DNA of 64,000 bases from Syngnathus acus (GCF_901709675.1 NC_051108.1:620001-684000); one strand, 5' to 3'; shown: positions 10,801 through 30,412, counted from the first letter of the stretch. The notes: generated from the letters alone by a model not told the origin. Made by a program: numbers and translations.

Positions 10801-12587
10801 GGACAGGCAGGAAATAAATGAGGGCGCCGGCGTTTCTTGGAGTGCAATTAAGCGCGCGCCACCTTCCCGCACGTTTGTTTGTTATGGCTGGCTGGCTGGC
10901 TCGCTGCCTCGCCCGCCAAACGTGGGAATGCGTAAAATTGCCCTTGTGGTGCGTTTCTTTCTGCGGCGACTGTACGTTTTTCTCAACGGGAAGCGCAACA
11001 AATATGACCTCTTGACCTCAGAGCCTTCATAAAAGCAACCAATTCTATTTTTTTATCTTTGCTTCCATCTTTGTCATTTAAGCTCACGCACGAACGAGCA
11101 TGTGGACGAATATAAACGTGCACGCTACTGAATGAGCAAGACGCGGCAGATAACGTCCGCAACTGATCCCCGGTAATCCCGAGGTAGTTCCCACAGAGCA
11201 GCCTGCGCGAGCGAGGGCGTACACGCCTGTGAAAATGATTTGCTGTTGCGCGTACAAGATCTTCGTACGTATTTTAAGCGTCTCACCACAAAATATTGGC
11301 CGTTGTCATCGTCTCTTGGGGTCTCGGCAGCCGTCAGGACTTCGGAGCCGGGATGAGACGAAACGAGCCTTATCCCAGAGGGCCCCCCCCTCCTGCGCTG
11401 GTAACAACCCCTACGATGCAAATGAGACACTTACCTTTCTTTAGCTGCAAAACTGTGTCACGCTCTTGTTTTGCGAAGGTCCCGATTTTCCGCTAAAGTG
11501 AGACACACGCACGAGCAAGGAGAAGAAGGTAAACAACACATCGCGTGGCGGTCAAATGCTAATGAAGGTTGAGTTTATTAAGTCTGGCTCCTTCCGGCGC
11601 TAAAGTAACTAAATCGGGCAGAGAGACATAATAAATCACCCCAATGAATCATAAATGTACAAGACTTCAATCTGCTCACTGAGAAGAATCCTTGCACGGT
11701 TTATGTTGCATAAACCATGTTTGTTTGGATGCATGACCACAACAGGAAGGCTCACAGTTTTGAATCCATTTCAACGAAGTACTTCCTGTCCAAGATGCTC
11801 TTACCTGCCCTTGAGCCTGATAGGAAAGAAAGGAAAAAAAAAAAAAAAAAAGAGTATATTCAGCATGTATTTGGTGTGGATGCGGACACCATAAATCATG
11901 AGCTTGCTCAATTTCCACTGGAGGCATATTGATGGTTAGCCATCTCCTCCGCTCACGTCCACCCGCTCGTATCGTCGGCGACAACGCGTGACTGACACTT
12001 TACAACCTATTCTCAGAGGCGCCTCGGATCGGCCGCGCCCGCCCAACTCCATCTTGACAGCGCAAGGTTGTCGTGCCATCATAGTTGTTTTTTTTTAGCA
12101 AGGTAGCAGAGCGACCAATGGCAGGTCAATGCACAGAGAACGACGACACCGCCTCCATTCAACTTTCCTTGACATCGCACACAAAACCTTTGGACCAGGC
12201 TTATTTAAGTTCTGTTTGATGGCGACTCGTCAAACTTCCCTGCCGTGCTCTGCCCACACGCAAAGACAAATGACATGGCTCGTGGCAGGCCATAGCACAC
12301 AGCCAAGTCCCCAGCCCCCACCCGGCTGCATTTTGGCTCAAGTTGAAAGGCGGGTAAATGAAATGACTTACGCGCAAAAGCCGGCCGGCGCAAGGTCAAG
12401 CGGGGACGGCTGCCGAGACGGGACAGTCGGGACCCGCGTGCCCCGACGGCGCCGGCTGGCTACAACACACACATGCACACGGAGGGAGGCCAGCAAATTC
12501 GAATCGATTTACAAGTGTGCTATGATAAGTTTTTCTAACATGTGGAAGAAATGTTTGAAAGCTTATGTACACACGAACCTTGCGGTT

Positions 12588-12610
12588 GGGGGGGGGGGGG
12601 GGGGGGGGGG
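12588..12610. repeat. Poly-G tract, 23 bases
   Basis: An uninterrupted run of 23 G on the plus strand. It is one of five runs of 16 or more G in this window; length may be inaccurate because such runs sequence poorly. Confidence 0.9.
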
Positions 12611-14032
12611 AGCGTCCCTTCGCCGAGGAGGCTCGTCCGTCCGTGTTTTATGGAAAGCAGCGTGTGGAGGAGAAGGCCACAAATGAGACGGCCGCCACGC
12701 AGATTTCTCCCCTGCGAGAAAACCAACCACTTAGTTCATGTCGGTACATTAGTTTTTGTTAATACAGCATGTAGGTATGATGTCACCTGATTCCTGTGCC
12801 AGCCATTCCCAGGGGGGACTCGCGTGGTCCGCTTCCACCAAAAAAATATCAATTGGTCAGTCACCGCGTAGTGACCACAATGAAAACAAATAAAGTCATT
12901 TATTAGTATTATTTTTAGGACACTTGTGTTTGAGAATACAAGCTGCGATATTTTTCAAAAGAGGATTTTCTTTTCCACGCCGAGGCGTCGTAGCGCTAAT
13001 GAACAAGGTGAAGCGAGCCCTGGTGTCAGATAACGTTTTCCCAATCGACGGAAGCAAATAAAAAAAGTGCCGCCCCTTCCCGCCAAAAAAGCTTCTTCTT
13101 CGACATCCAATTAATTCTAATTGTCGCTCGGGCTGAAATCCTCAACAGAAATGGAGCAATTAAAGTGGGCACGGGCTCCACCTCGGGGACGGTGTTTTAT
13201 TTCCGTCGGTGGCGGCAAATGCTAATGGGTGTTTTCTGCGTCCGTAAAACAAAGGCGGTGAGGAAGAACACTTGCGATGACATCAGAACACGGGAGGCGT
13301 GTTTATTGCAGAGCTATCTGGTCACATTAAACAGGGTATCAGTAGATTGGATGGAAGAAAAAAAAAAAAAAAAAAAGTTGGGTTTGACACGGTACATTAT
13401 TGCACATCTCCGCTCACTATTTTCCACATTCTGGGTTACAACCAAAATTCCCCCGAAAAACGTTTTCAAAATTCTACACACAACACTGCACAATGACACC
13501 ATTTTGTTTTGAATATTAAAAATAAAATAAAAACTCACACAATTGCACGCAAATTTTTTTTCTCTTTGACTTTAGTAAAGCAGTTGACTGCTCGCTGCGT
13601 CGTTGCGGAGTGCCGTGTGTAGAATTGAAGTGGCGGACTTCCTTTTGGAACATGACAAAAAAAGTGAAGCCTTTCCCAAAGGAATCCGTCAAGCAATCAC
13701 GTGGCGGTGCCGCAGCGCAATTCCCACCCAGACAAAATGGAAAAGCAAAGAACCGAAAGACAAAATGGCTCCGCAGCTGCACGGTCAGGACATTTTGAGG
13801 GCAGCTTTGAAGGTGAAGCTTGAGATGCTAGCAAGACCGACCGCACTTGCCTCATTTCTGTACAATTTTTACACATATATGAATCGTAATAATCCCGCAC
13901 CGTGTTGATATTCGCTCGTCAAGCTTTTTCCCGTTGGCACAATATAGTCATGCGCTGTCCCGCCACCTGTTGGCAGCTGTCCGTCAAAAGCGTAGGCCCC
14001 GCCTCGCCCGGCCCGGCCCCGCCCGCCCGCTG

Positions 14033-19565
<5,533 letters not shown>

Positions 19566-20357
19566 TCTACTCAGCAGCCTGGACGCAAAAATACTCACAT
19601 GAATAAAACCAATACCGTATCATGATAATAACCTTCAAATACATATTTGCAAACACACACGATGTCACGACAGCACGCATAGATTTGCCACATGGATGAC
19701 GTCTCGACACCTGCGGGGTGACATCTACTACGTTGGCGGCGGCGCGGCGCGCACCTCCAGAGAATTGCTCTCCCCGCAAAGTCAAACACAGCGCTTGCCT
19801 CGCCTCGCCTCACCTGGCCCGGCCAGAATGAAGCAGGCTTAAGCTGTCATTGGGGGGGAAAGTGGTGAGGGACAGTTAGCATATTGATTTCATAAATAAA
19901 CAGAGATGGCCATCGATCGGCTCTCGTCTTATTTTGCATTTCAATTACCGGCCGGAAGCTTAACCTTCAAACGTCTGCTCAGAAAGAAATTCCTCAGAGG
20001 AGAAAAATAAAGTTGCATGATTTGGACTGGAGAGTTGTTATTATTATTATTATTTCCACCAAACTTGCGTACAATTTCACAATACACAATTTTGAAGCTA
20101 CCTACACTTAACTTGCTTCTTAATTCTTGATGGATTCTTTTCTGTCAATGACAAGAATGATTTGCGGCAAATGTGTTGACTTGGATACTCAAAGGACAAC
20201 GTCGCTAGCTAGCTCGACCAAAACCGTGCGAATGTGTGTCCTGTTACTTGAGTAACGCGTCAGAGTCCTTCTTGCTCTCCAACTTTGCGTCAAGCTAACA
20301 TTATTAGCGCCGTAGACACAATATAAACGACGTGGAGGAAGCAAGTCGTGACCCCCG

Positions 20358-20385
20358 ACACACACACACACACACACGCACACAC
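20358..20385. repeat. (CA)n microsatellite
   Basis: CA dinucleotide run with one GCA interruption near its end, upstream of the first esrrb coding exon. Confidence 0.9.
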
Positions 20386-21366
20386 GATCCAACATGACGA
20401 TGCGCTTCCTGTTTGAGGGCGATCAATTAGGCAAACGTATCCGGCCGTCGCGTTGAAGGTCGGATGTAACAGGAGAGATTTTATTTCCAAATCTTTGCAA
20501 TGAAATTGCACATGACACTTTTAGGTGTGACTGATGCAAAAATCAGCAAAACACAAGTTAGCAAATCCAAATTTGAATTCTCAGTGTGCGCGCAACAATA
20601 CACAAGACGAGGAGGGAGCCGCTAAAATTAGAAAGCAGCTCAGTGTGCTAGCACATGTGCTGGATCCCTCAGCGGCCGCGCGCGCGTGTGTGTGTGTTTT
20701 TGCGCTGAGGGGTCCCGACGGGGGCAGAAATGAAATAGATATATTATTCAAAAGTGATGACAAGCTACTTTTTGAATTTGGAGCAAAAAGAAGGAAAGAC
20801 ACCCAAAGTGGCACGTCTTTGCAAAAAATGCTTGAAACAAAAGCGACTGAGCAGCAAACTGAGGTGAGCCGCTTCCTTTTTATTGTAAATTCAAATTAGA
20901 AAAGAACATTTTGCTGTAGTTTCAAATGATGTGGAGATGTTTTTTTTTTTTTTAAAAGATATACTTCTTCTGTGCTGCAAAAGATTCTGGAAATGTTGAA
21001 GATGACAGGAAAATCACACATCTTTTTTGTAGAAAAAAAAGGACGCAGGATTTTGCATCATCATCATCATAAAAGAAAAGTTTAACAGGTTTTGCATTAA
21101 CAAAACACGAGGGACTGATGTTTTAATTTTCTATCTGCGCATAAAAAATGGAACCATCAAAATGTTTACATTTGACTGAAAAATGAAATTTGCACTCGAG
21201 AATGAAAATGTTGTCGGGGGCCAATTTTGGAGCAGAATTTTGACGCTTTGTTTTTTTTTGGCCATCTTCCCAATGCTCTTGGGCCAAAAGACGCCAACGT
21301 CGGACTGCAATTCAAGTTTCATTGGATGTTGGCGTCCACTTCCTGTCCCGGCTGAAATGGACACCC

Positions 21367-21414
21367 GGCGTGGCGCGGCGTGGCGCGGCGTGGCGCGGCG
21401 TGGCGCGGCGTGGC
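21367..21414. repeat. GC-rich minisatellite, 10-bp unit
   Basis: Nearly five perfect copies of GGCGTGGCGC. The repeat is short, CpG-dense and sits in otherwise AT-rich sequence between esrrb coding exon 1 and its putative promoter. Confidence 0.9.
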
Positions 21415-22149
21415 ATATCGAGCGCATCGGGCAGCTCGTGCTGCATTTTATTTCCACTCGAGCACTTTTGCATTTTGCTGCCTTGGGACGGGCGACAAAC
21501 AAGTTAGGAATAAAAACAGAACAAAATCTAAAGTGAACCGATTCCTTCTTCAAATGAAGAGAATTGACCTATTTTTAACTCCATTAAAAAAGTTGTACAC
21601 ACAAATGTGTTTTTGGGCTATATATTTTGGTAAAGTATACTATAAACACACTATAAATACTTACATATAGTGTATATACGAACATATAGATACATCGACA
21701 GAGTATAAAGTATAAATGTGTATCTATTTTTTTAAGGATGACATTTAATGTTTGATCGAATTGCAGTCATTGTTTTGAGGCTTTTGGCTCATTAAAGGGA
21801 CAAACATTATTGTTGGAGCTCCTACTCTACTTTCCACCTGGAACAGAGCGGGACGGACACGTGCGCAGCCTCCAGCGTAGCGAGCCGTCCCGCAACGCAC
21901 TTGCTCAAGAGTTTAGCCGTCAAGTCAAAGATGCACCTACTGGTTATGGTAGCAGAGCGGGTCGGGGATGCACACTTCAGAAACGTCCATCAGTCCGCGT
22001 GAAGCATTCCTGATGTTGCAGGAGGACAGGACTAAAAAGAAGAAGAAGAAAAAAAAAAAAAAAAAACACACACGCCCCCCCCTTCCAAAAAGAAGATCAG
22101 TTCCCAAGTCTCTGCATCATGTCAGGATGTCGCCGGGATGTTCGTCTCC

Positions 22150-22402
22150 CTCCCTGCGACAAACTCCTCCAAGGCTACTCGGGGGGGAAGCGGAGCGCGA
22201 GAAGCGAGGGATGAAGAGGCGGAGGAACGAAGCCACGCAGCTGCAGTGAGACAGAGCGAGAGAGCGAGAGCGAGTCTCCATTGCTGACGCGGGGGTGCTT
22301 TAAGCGCCGAGGGGCGTGCTTGGCTAAGGACGGCGCAGCCCCGATTGGATCACACTCTGCAGCGGCTGGTCCAGGGCGGGCCAATGAGAAAGGAGGTCCA
22401 AT
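22150..22402 (-). promoter_or_regulatory. Putative esrrb promoter / noncoding first exon region
   Basis: This GC-rich block has a GC box (GGGCGGG, 22374-22380) and three CCAAT boxes in mixed orientation (22344-22348 reading CCAAT on the minus strand, 22381-22385, 22398-22402). On the minus strand a pyrimidine-rich CTCGCT stretch follows at about 22250-22275, a common setting for a transcription start. It lies 2.6 kb above the splice acceptor that precedes the esrrb ATG, the right place for a noncoding first exon. No donor site could be fixed with confidence, and transcription direction is inferred. Confidence 0.4.
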
Positions 22403-22602
22403 CGTTCCAGAGACACATTTTTTGTCTTCAATCCTGTGAGATTTTTATTTTACGTTCTTTGGACGACAACAATTTCTTGCCGTCAAATGAAAAGCACGAT
22501 AGGTCAACTCGCTCATAGGCATATATTCTTTATCCTCGGTGACTTTACTGCAGCTTACTGAGGTGCTGCGACTTCCAATTGATACATTATGTCTTTATTA
22601 TA

Positions 22603-22618
22603 CTGCCCCCTGGTGGCC
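22603..22618 (-). promoter_or_regulatory. CTCF-like motif
   Basis: CTGCCCCCTGGTGGCC is the reverse complement of the vertebrate CTCF core (CCACCAGGGGGCAG). It lies about 200 bp upstream of the putative esrrb promoter. Occupancy is unknown. Confidence 0.55.
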
Positions 22619-25600
22619 AAGGTGCACACACCACAAGGTGCAGCACCAAGAATGAAGCAAAACAATTCTTTACATCCTATTTCAAGATGTCATGGAGGTG
22701 CGTATGTAAACATGGGGTGTGCTAATTGGCACAAGACTGCCCCCTACATGACTGGAGTGGAACACCAGTTGTGTGAGAGACCCGATATTGGGGAACGAGG
22801 TGTTGACACCAGCGAGCGAGCAAGCGAGCCAGCGAGAGGCACGTCTGATGGAAACGGACTGTTTACGGCGCTTTACGGGCTCAACGCCGGCTTCCACCTG
22901 GCTAAAGGGTTCCTGTTGCGCTTTCATCGCGTCCGGCTTTGCTTTTGAAGCAGCCGCAGCTGCTTCCCACACCGGCCCACCAATCACACTACTAAGTAAG
23001 CAGGGGGTGGGAAAAAAAAATATATATATTATACAGTATCTTGTCCCACCCCCCCCCATTCCAATTCACCATCAACCCACATTTTCCCCCCGCGATCAAT
23101 ACAAAAGCCATCATGCGCTCGTTAGCGATCAAAGCTCCGAAGCCTCAGGGACAAAGCAACCTCCTTATTATTCTTTTTTTTTTTAAACTAACACAAATTC
23201 TACATTTTCTTTAGCTGTCACTTTGGATGAGCGTCACGGGAGGCCAAAAGAAAGAAAGACAAGCAGGGGGCCGATTAATAAACTGAGCGGCGCATTCAAT
23301 TAAATTCCTGATCAATATTTTGGCATGAATGTACTTTCCGGCGGTGGGACGTTCTGCTGATCTGATTAAGACATCCAGACGTAATCAATAGAGGCGATAT
23401 GCTGATATTTCTAATGGAAAGAAAAAAAACTGACAAGTAGTTCGATGGCTCCATCGCCGCAGTGGAAATTTAACATTTCGGGTCATTTTCAAGAGGACAA
23501 CGCTGGTTCCGCTCATTTCATGGATTTTCTTTGGTTGTTTTTTTTTTGTGTGGCATCTGACAGGAAATCTATTGAGCCATGGCCAAAGCAAGAAAGACTA
23601 ATCCAATCATTACGTCTGTATTGAAGCCAAACAGATTTGCAAGCGCTAAGCAGCTCACCGGCCTGCTTGGGATCCAAAGGCACTAATTGTCTCTACATTT
23701 TGGGTAAGAAACTGCTGCTGTTTTGATGAAATTGCTTTGTTCCAAAGGACGGACGGACGGCAACAACGTGTTTTGACAAGAGCGTCGTCGACTTTGCCCT
23801 TTGGCTCGAGGCCAACGAAGGTCAGCAAAAGTGGGCTGATCAATAAGACGGGCCGGCAAAAAATGGGCCCTGCTGGCTGTCAGACATTACAAAAACATTT
23901 TTGGGGATTACACTTGAGATGTCTCCATTACACCATGGCAATTGTCATCTCCATGACGGAGTCACCCCGAAACGGAAAGCGCAGCCGTGACATTGTGCTT
24001 CGTAAGGCGGATCGATACCTTCATCTCAAATTCATTCCCACCTTCAACACGAGCCCGAGTCGAGATCATTCGTCATGGCCGAACGCAACGGGAAGACGCG
24101 CGGCCAAAGTTGGATGAAAGAAGCAGAAGATGAAAGTGTGAATGGGCGCCACAATTCCACAATTAGCCCGCAGGCTACCAGGAGCTCTTCAATGATCAGC
24201 TCCACTCGCGAGTACAAAACTTTGTGGCACTGAAATGGGGGAAAAGGTTCCTCTCATCTCGTCCCCATCCCGCCATGAAAGACGGAAAAGGACGTGCACG
24301 TTTCTCTTTGGAGGCTAGCAATGACACCTTAGCTCGCAAACTCCGGAGAAGATGAACAAGGACACCCAGATAGCAATCTCCTTCTCTCTGTCGGAGTTTG
24401 AATGAAAAATCGACTTTTGACATTGCCGGGGTCAAACGTGAGCGTGACGAGCAGGTCGACCGACCCCTGTCGGCGTATCGCAAGCGCAGCAGTCACATTG
24501 CTCCGCCAGGCAGACTGCTTACCAGAAGCGGCGGGAACCTTTCATATTTCACGCTCAGCGTTTTTGGCCGGGCTAATTTTGGCAGCCTTTAAGGGGATAA
24601 AAATAAACGGCTGCCGCCAGGAGAGGCCTGCCGTAATCTTGTATTCCAACCGTTGTTGCGGCTAAATGTCGGCCTTGCGCTCCATTCGGGGGCGGGGGGG
24701 ATTAAACCTCCATCCCGCTTGTGCTATTTTTAAGCGGACGGTGTCATCGGAGGACGGCTTCGAGGAACACCTTTGCTCTCCGGGCTGCTCAGCCAATTCG
24801 GTCAGCAGATTGCCAAAGTGGCCACGCGCTTCCAAGAGCGACTCTGCGCCATGATCCCGGACGTAGCTCGCTAAGCTAACATCGGGACAGATTGTCAACA
24901 AAACTCCGACGGCTCGGCTCAATCGAGGGAGGCGGCGGCTAATGGTGTTAAAAAAGTTGGGAGGCAAATACAAAGTCAGAAATGGTGGGCCTTAGGAAGT
25001 TCTCAGTACCTGGGAAAGGAGGCCCTTCCTGTTCCTGCAGGCTTTTGCGCTATTGTAGGCTAGCAAAAGCCCGACCGACTCTTCTGGGCCTGGTTGCTTC
25101 TCTGTGAGCTCAAGCGGCGGATTTTAGCGCGCGCTCGTCCCACGAGGGCAAAAAGCTTTGCCGGAGTTGGAGGAGGGTTATAGCGAGTTCACTTGCTAAT
25201 GCTCTTGGAGCGAGCGCGCAAACTTTTTTTTTTTTTTCCAAAATAACAATCATTGTAAATAAATAAAGAAATAAAAAAAAATAAATAAAAAAGGGCAAAT
25301 ATGAGGTTGGGAATGTTTGGCGGCGGAGCAAGATGGGATATGCCAGTTCAATGAGGAAAATCCTCTGGGCATTCTCCACGCAAACAACTGCAGGAAAAGC
25401 CCCAGAAAAATAAAAGACACATTCAGATAACATTTTCCAAAGAAGAAAATGGAAATGGGAAGAATCCAGGGTTGAACATTTTGGGGAAATAATCTTCATT
25501 TCAACAAATCCACGCAAGGATCAAAGTCATCAATAGCAAATGTCTGGCACACCTGTCGGTTGGACGCCCCCCCCCCATCCGTCTTTTTCCCCGACAGTCA

Positions 25601-26796
25601 TCCACATTAATTCCGTGATTGTCTTCCCCTCATTTTCCCCCTCGTTATGCATTTAATGTTTCCAATTTGCCGTCACGGCGGAAAACGGCGCGAGAAGCTA
25701 TAAATTCCCTTCTAATTCCAAATAATTAGGATTACACGGACCAGCGGTTTTCAATCAGCGAGATCATCCCGCTGATAGATGGCAGGCGGGATAACTGGTC
25801 ATTGCGCCGCACATAAATATTGTGTCGTTCCATTAATCTGCTCTAATGAGGTGTCAGAGCTGCCACTCATCCATCAAATGCAATTAGGAATAAACACATA
25901 TGCATGGAGCTGGCTAATTAATAATTAGCAAAGCAAAGAAAACACTATTGGCAATTTAGCCCGGCCCGCCCCGGCCGGGCGCCACAATGACACAGCAGGC
26001 CCATACAAAACTACTTTGACGCTTTTTGCCGGCCTTGGCTTTGCCGACAAGTCACTTTAGGAGAAAAAAAAACGAAAACCAGAAGCTCCAGATGGACGGA
26101 TGGACAATTTGTCCTCATCTTTCATTGATGCCCACATTGTGCTAAAAAAAAGACATTTCATGAGCGGAATTCATCGTCTTGTGTTTACCAGGGTCCTCCT
26201 GAAGGCGTTTGAGAGCAACGGCGCAAAGTGGCGCCAACAGGTCGCCACCATTTTGAGACTCGGAGCGACACGTCACTCGAAATTTAACTTAAATCAGCCG
26301 TTTTGCCTCAATGAGCTAACGTTAGCGCTCCTTTTGAAGGCCGTTTGAGAAAAAAAAAAAAAGAAACGATCTTTGGTAAACGGCCGCCGCGGTGGCGCCG
26401 CATCGACGCGTCGACTTCACAGCGACACTCTCGGGGAATCCCGCGGCCACGCTCCCCCTGCCGCCGCCCTGGGCAATTATTCCCTTTTTGAAATACAAAA
26501 ATGTGGCGGCGCACGTGCGCGCCCCGGCGCTAACTTGTCTTGAAAGCGGAAGCAAATGCGCCGTGGCGGCGGCGGCGGCCCCCTTCGGTGCGCTCAAATC
26601 ATCTGAAAGCTTTGCTAGCTTGCGCTGGCGTCGATGAGAAGGTGGCACAAAAAGTGGGAGCTGACAAAGAACATACCATCAATTAGCCCAAGCATTAACA
26701 TTTTAGAGGAAGCCGGTGTTGCCATCCCCTGGGCTCCCCCGACTGCCGCCCTTTTCATATTCAAATAGCACACTTTAAAGTAGGTCATAGCTAAGC

Positions 26797-26800
<4 letters not shown>

Positions 26801-26845
<45 letters not shown>
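26801..26845. repeat. (CA)n microsatellite
   Basis: About 22 uninterrupted CA units in the esrrb-tgfb3 interval. Confidence 0.95.
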
Positions 26846-26847
<2 letters not shown>

Positions 26848-29706
26848 AAAAAAGAAAAAAAAAACATTTGGGAGTGAGGTAGAGCGCTGCGATATAGCTT
26901 GAAAATAAAATTGTTTTCAGGAAAATTTGAGAGCCAATTTTTATTCAAACAAAGATTTGCTTTTGTTTGTTCCCCTTCTGGGATTTCTCCGGATAAGAAA
27001 CAAACTTGGAGACACCAGTGAGATTTCTCACCGTATCAACTTCCACAAAAATATTTTTTTTCCCTTTCACAATACAATTCTTCTCTTGGAGGGGAAAAAA
27101 AACGTTTGGGGTCACCTAGACAATTTGATTAAAATGCACCGTTGTATAGAGAGAAACAGAAAATGCGAATAAACGGAGCGCTCTGAGAAAAAAACGAAAC
27201 TTCAAGGACAAAATAGCACTCCAAAATATTTAGATTAACGATAGTTAATATCGTATATTGTCTGTCTACATGTGTTGCTGCAGGCCGTCTGAAAGGGTTT
27301 TAGCGCTGCACAATAATTATTTTGCCGCCTCCTCGCGGGATGGACTGATGGCCCCGGCCCGGGTGTTATTTGTCTTGTAGCGCCTGCTGAGCCCTCACGT
27401 CCACTCGGGGAAGGAATGGAGGAAAGAAAAAAAAAAAAAAAAAAGGGGGACGGCCGGACGACAATCCGTCAGCGACAGTCATCACTTAGCCGCTCGCTCA
27501 ATATGAAGTCAGCGCCACTCAAACAAGAGCGCCAGCCGGGCGGGACATGATTAAAAATATGCGCAGGGAAATGAAATGCAAATCTTTTGCACCTTATGTT
27601 GGCTGGGTACATTGGAATGTAATGGCAAGGAAGGGGGGGAAAAGTCATTTGAAACAAAAAAAAAGAAATTAACCCTAACCCGAGCCTCAAATCAGGAGAA
27701 AGTTTGGGAGTCAGCTTTTCACGCTGCGTTAAACACGTCTGGCGTCCAACGTTAGCCGAGAACCTGCGTTTGCTACATTTCTGCATCATGCTAACCGTTG
27801 TCATTTGTCATGTTCCTCTTCTTTTATGTCCAGCACAAGTATTGTTTTTTTTTAAGTGCTGTAGAAACAAAGTGGCTTCCCAAACGGCAAATACAAATAT
27901 GGCGGCGATGGATGTCGCACGTGAGGGTGAAGGACGTGCGGACAGGCCCGACAATAAATGACTGCCACGCAGCGAGCGCCCCGGCAAAATATGAGGCCCC
28001 CAGCTTTTCAATTCGCCGAATGATGAATTCCGCCGCGACGCTGCGCCGTGTTGTGCTATTAATTTACATGCATGCGGGTGACTCCGCCAGGACTCATTTG
28101 TTATTCTAATGGCACACAATCGCCTTCATGGTGGGTGGCCGCTGCAAAACCAGCCCCCCCAAAATAATATTTGAAAAAAAAAAAAAAGAACTACAAATGC
28201 ACACATTCAAAAACTTTCTACTAAGTTGAAACAAAAAGACTCGGAAATCCCAACACAGCGTGCGTCCGGCCGTTTGTCCGCTTCGCCAAAATCCTCTCCC
28301 TCTAACAGCGAGGAGGGAAAAAAAAAAAAAAAAAAACTTCTTCAAGCGCTGACTGTTTTAGCACGGGCGCTACTTTAAGCAGCGGCTGCTGGCGCGACCC
28401 TCGAGACCATCAATCAGCTTCGCGGGAGCAAGATGGAGTGAAAAGCAGCCGCGGAAGACGGAGCCAGCCGATAGATTGAACAATCAATAGTGACACCGAG
28501 AAATGGCGGGCCGGCGGCGTCTAGCCACGTGCACGGGTCCGTCGCCTGCAATGCACATTTCATACACTTTTACGCGCATCGATTAGCTGCCCCCGGAGTT
28601 GCTAAATGACGTGTTTATCGATTCTCGGTGCTTTTTCTTTCTTTACGGCGGCTTGGATAAAGAGATCAAGACGCAAGTGGAGGATAAATCTTTGGCCAGC
28701 GAGTGGTGGAAGGAGTAAGCCAAGTGTCACCACCATTCAATCATAAGAGAAAACAAAAACTCGTTTTTGAAGGCGAGCGAGCTTCAGCATTGAATTTCTG
28801 CCACCTCCTTGGCAGCTGCTCAACAGGTGTGTCGGGCTTTTCCCAACGTCGTCCAATCGGAGCCGCCGGCCGGTGGCGACTCGCAAATCCTTTTGGCGTT
28901 TTGGCCCGGATAGCGCGGGTCACTCGTTTCGTTTCAAAATGCTCGCAAGAGCGCCTGCTAAACGCTAGCATCCAATGCCAAACGTAAGCTAAGGGGCTGT
29001 GGAGTGAGCTTTTGTCTCTCGGTCGTTTCACCACGCAAGATGGATGGCGCGCTCAGCCCCGAGCGGCAAATGAGGTGTCGGGGTGGCGACGTGTCACTCA
29101 CCCATGCCTCTCACAGTCAAGGCCTAGTGACAAGTGTTAAATCGGAGCGCGCCGTCGTGGCCGCCGAGGCCAATGCTGTTAAGCGGAAAGCCGCTGGCAC
29201 ATCTTGCTGATGCTAATTAAAGAGTCACGCTTATTTTGCACAGCCACAATTTGGAAGTGCAGCACTCCTCTTTGATACTTGAGTCAAATGAGCAACGTTT
29301 TGATACTTGACTTGTACAGTTTGCGTTTTACCAAGCGGGATCTCAGCGCGATCTAGCCCGACCCCCCAGCCGGCCTGTCGTCGCTCTCCCTAGCCGTGGG
29401 AAATTGGGTTAACGCTCGCTAAGTGTCCCATCGTTAGTGCTGTTAATTGACTACTGCGTGCGATAATTAACAGGGAGCAGACTGCCGAGCTCGCTAATCT
29501 TATTTAGGTCATTTGCATTTAAAATGGTTTCGCTCACTTGATTCCTGGTGGAAGAAGAAGAAAAAAAAAAAGAACTTTGACGGACGAGATGGACGCAGCG
29601 TCTCTATCGTAGAACCTTGAAGTATGAAGACCCTCTACGCACTTGGTCTCCAGTTGACCCAGTCCTGGTCGAGATGAGGGATGCATGGGCATTATTATTA
29701 GGTCGA

Positions 29707-29771
29707 CGGAAGGAAGGAAGGAAGGAAGGAAGGAAGGAAGGAAGGAAGGAAGGAAGGAAGGAAGGAAGGAA
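29707..29771. repeat. (GGAA)n microsatellite
   Basis: About sixteen perfect GGAA tetranucleotide units. GGAA is the core of ETS-factor sites, and long arrays can act as ETS-responsive elements; whether this one does is unknown. Confidence 0.95.
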
Positions 29772-29838
29772 AGATGGCCCAACACCGCTGCCCCAGGCAA
29801 AGTGAACAAGTACACCCCAGCCAGCTGCTATCTATTAT

Positions 29839-29839
<1 letters not shown>

Positions 29840-29871
<32 letters not shown>
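29840..29871. repeat. (CA)n microsatellite
   Basis: Sixteen CA units, 70 bp downstream of the GGAA array; a further short CA run is at 30028-30048. Confidence 0.95.
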
Positions 29872-29874
<3 letters not shown>

Positions 29875-30378
29875 TGGATGGCGGGTATCACGGGGGTGGT
29901 CCGGCCTCGTCCTTGCCGAAGCGGTGACCTTGGTGGGCAGATTAGAAGCGGCCTGGCTCACCGTGCGGTCCAGGCGTGCCCAGATGGTAACGGTACAGGC
30001 GGCCAAATGGACGCACGCACTTAAGGACACACACACACACACACACACGGCCGCGGCATCCTGGGAGGGCAGATGTGGGCAGCCTCTCCTCGGGGCACAG
30101 CAAACACGGCCATCCGCCGATCATCCATCCATCCATCACTCACTCACTCAATCAGCTCATTGAATTTCATTTAGCGGCCGGCCATGTGATTGATTCACTG
30201 CTACCTTTTCACTCAAGCTTGAATGACACACAAAGCCACTACACACACACACATTGAAAATGGCCCCGGGTTCGCCAGAGAAGAAGAAGAAGCCCTTTGA
30301 GATCTCCCCCCAAGGTCGGCGTGCCGTGCCCAACATCTGCTGAGAAAAAAAAGCCCTCAAGACTGTCGGGAGAGGGAA

Positions 30379-30379
30379 G

Positions 30380-30411
<32 letters not shown>

Positions 30412-30412
30412 C
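30379..30412. repeat. (TGCC)n microsatellite
   Basis: About eight perfect CTGC/TGCC tetranucleotide units. Confidence 0.95.

Larger units (their letters stand above)
7601..14032. other. Gene-free interval between ylpm1 5' end and esrrb stop codon
   Basis: No exon with family similarity and splice signals was seen on either strand. The interval holds an (AAAC)n microsatellite at 7783-7833, short poly-C runs near 8808 and 9076, a poly-A near 11828, poly-A at 13359-13376, and a 23-base poly-G at 12588-12610. It also holds AT-rich patches with homeodomain-type TAAT motifs near 10030-10190 and 10640-10780. The right end should contain the esrrb 3' UTR; candidate minus-strand AATAAA signals are at 13302-13307 and 13196-13201. 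Confidence 0.6.
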
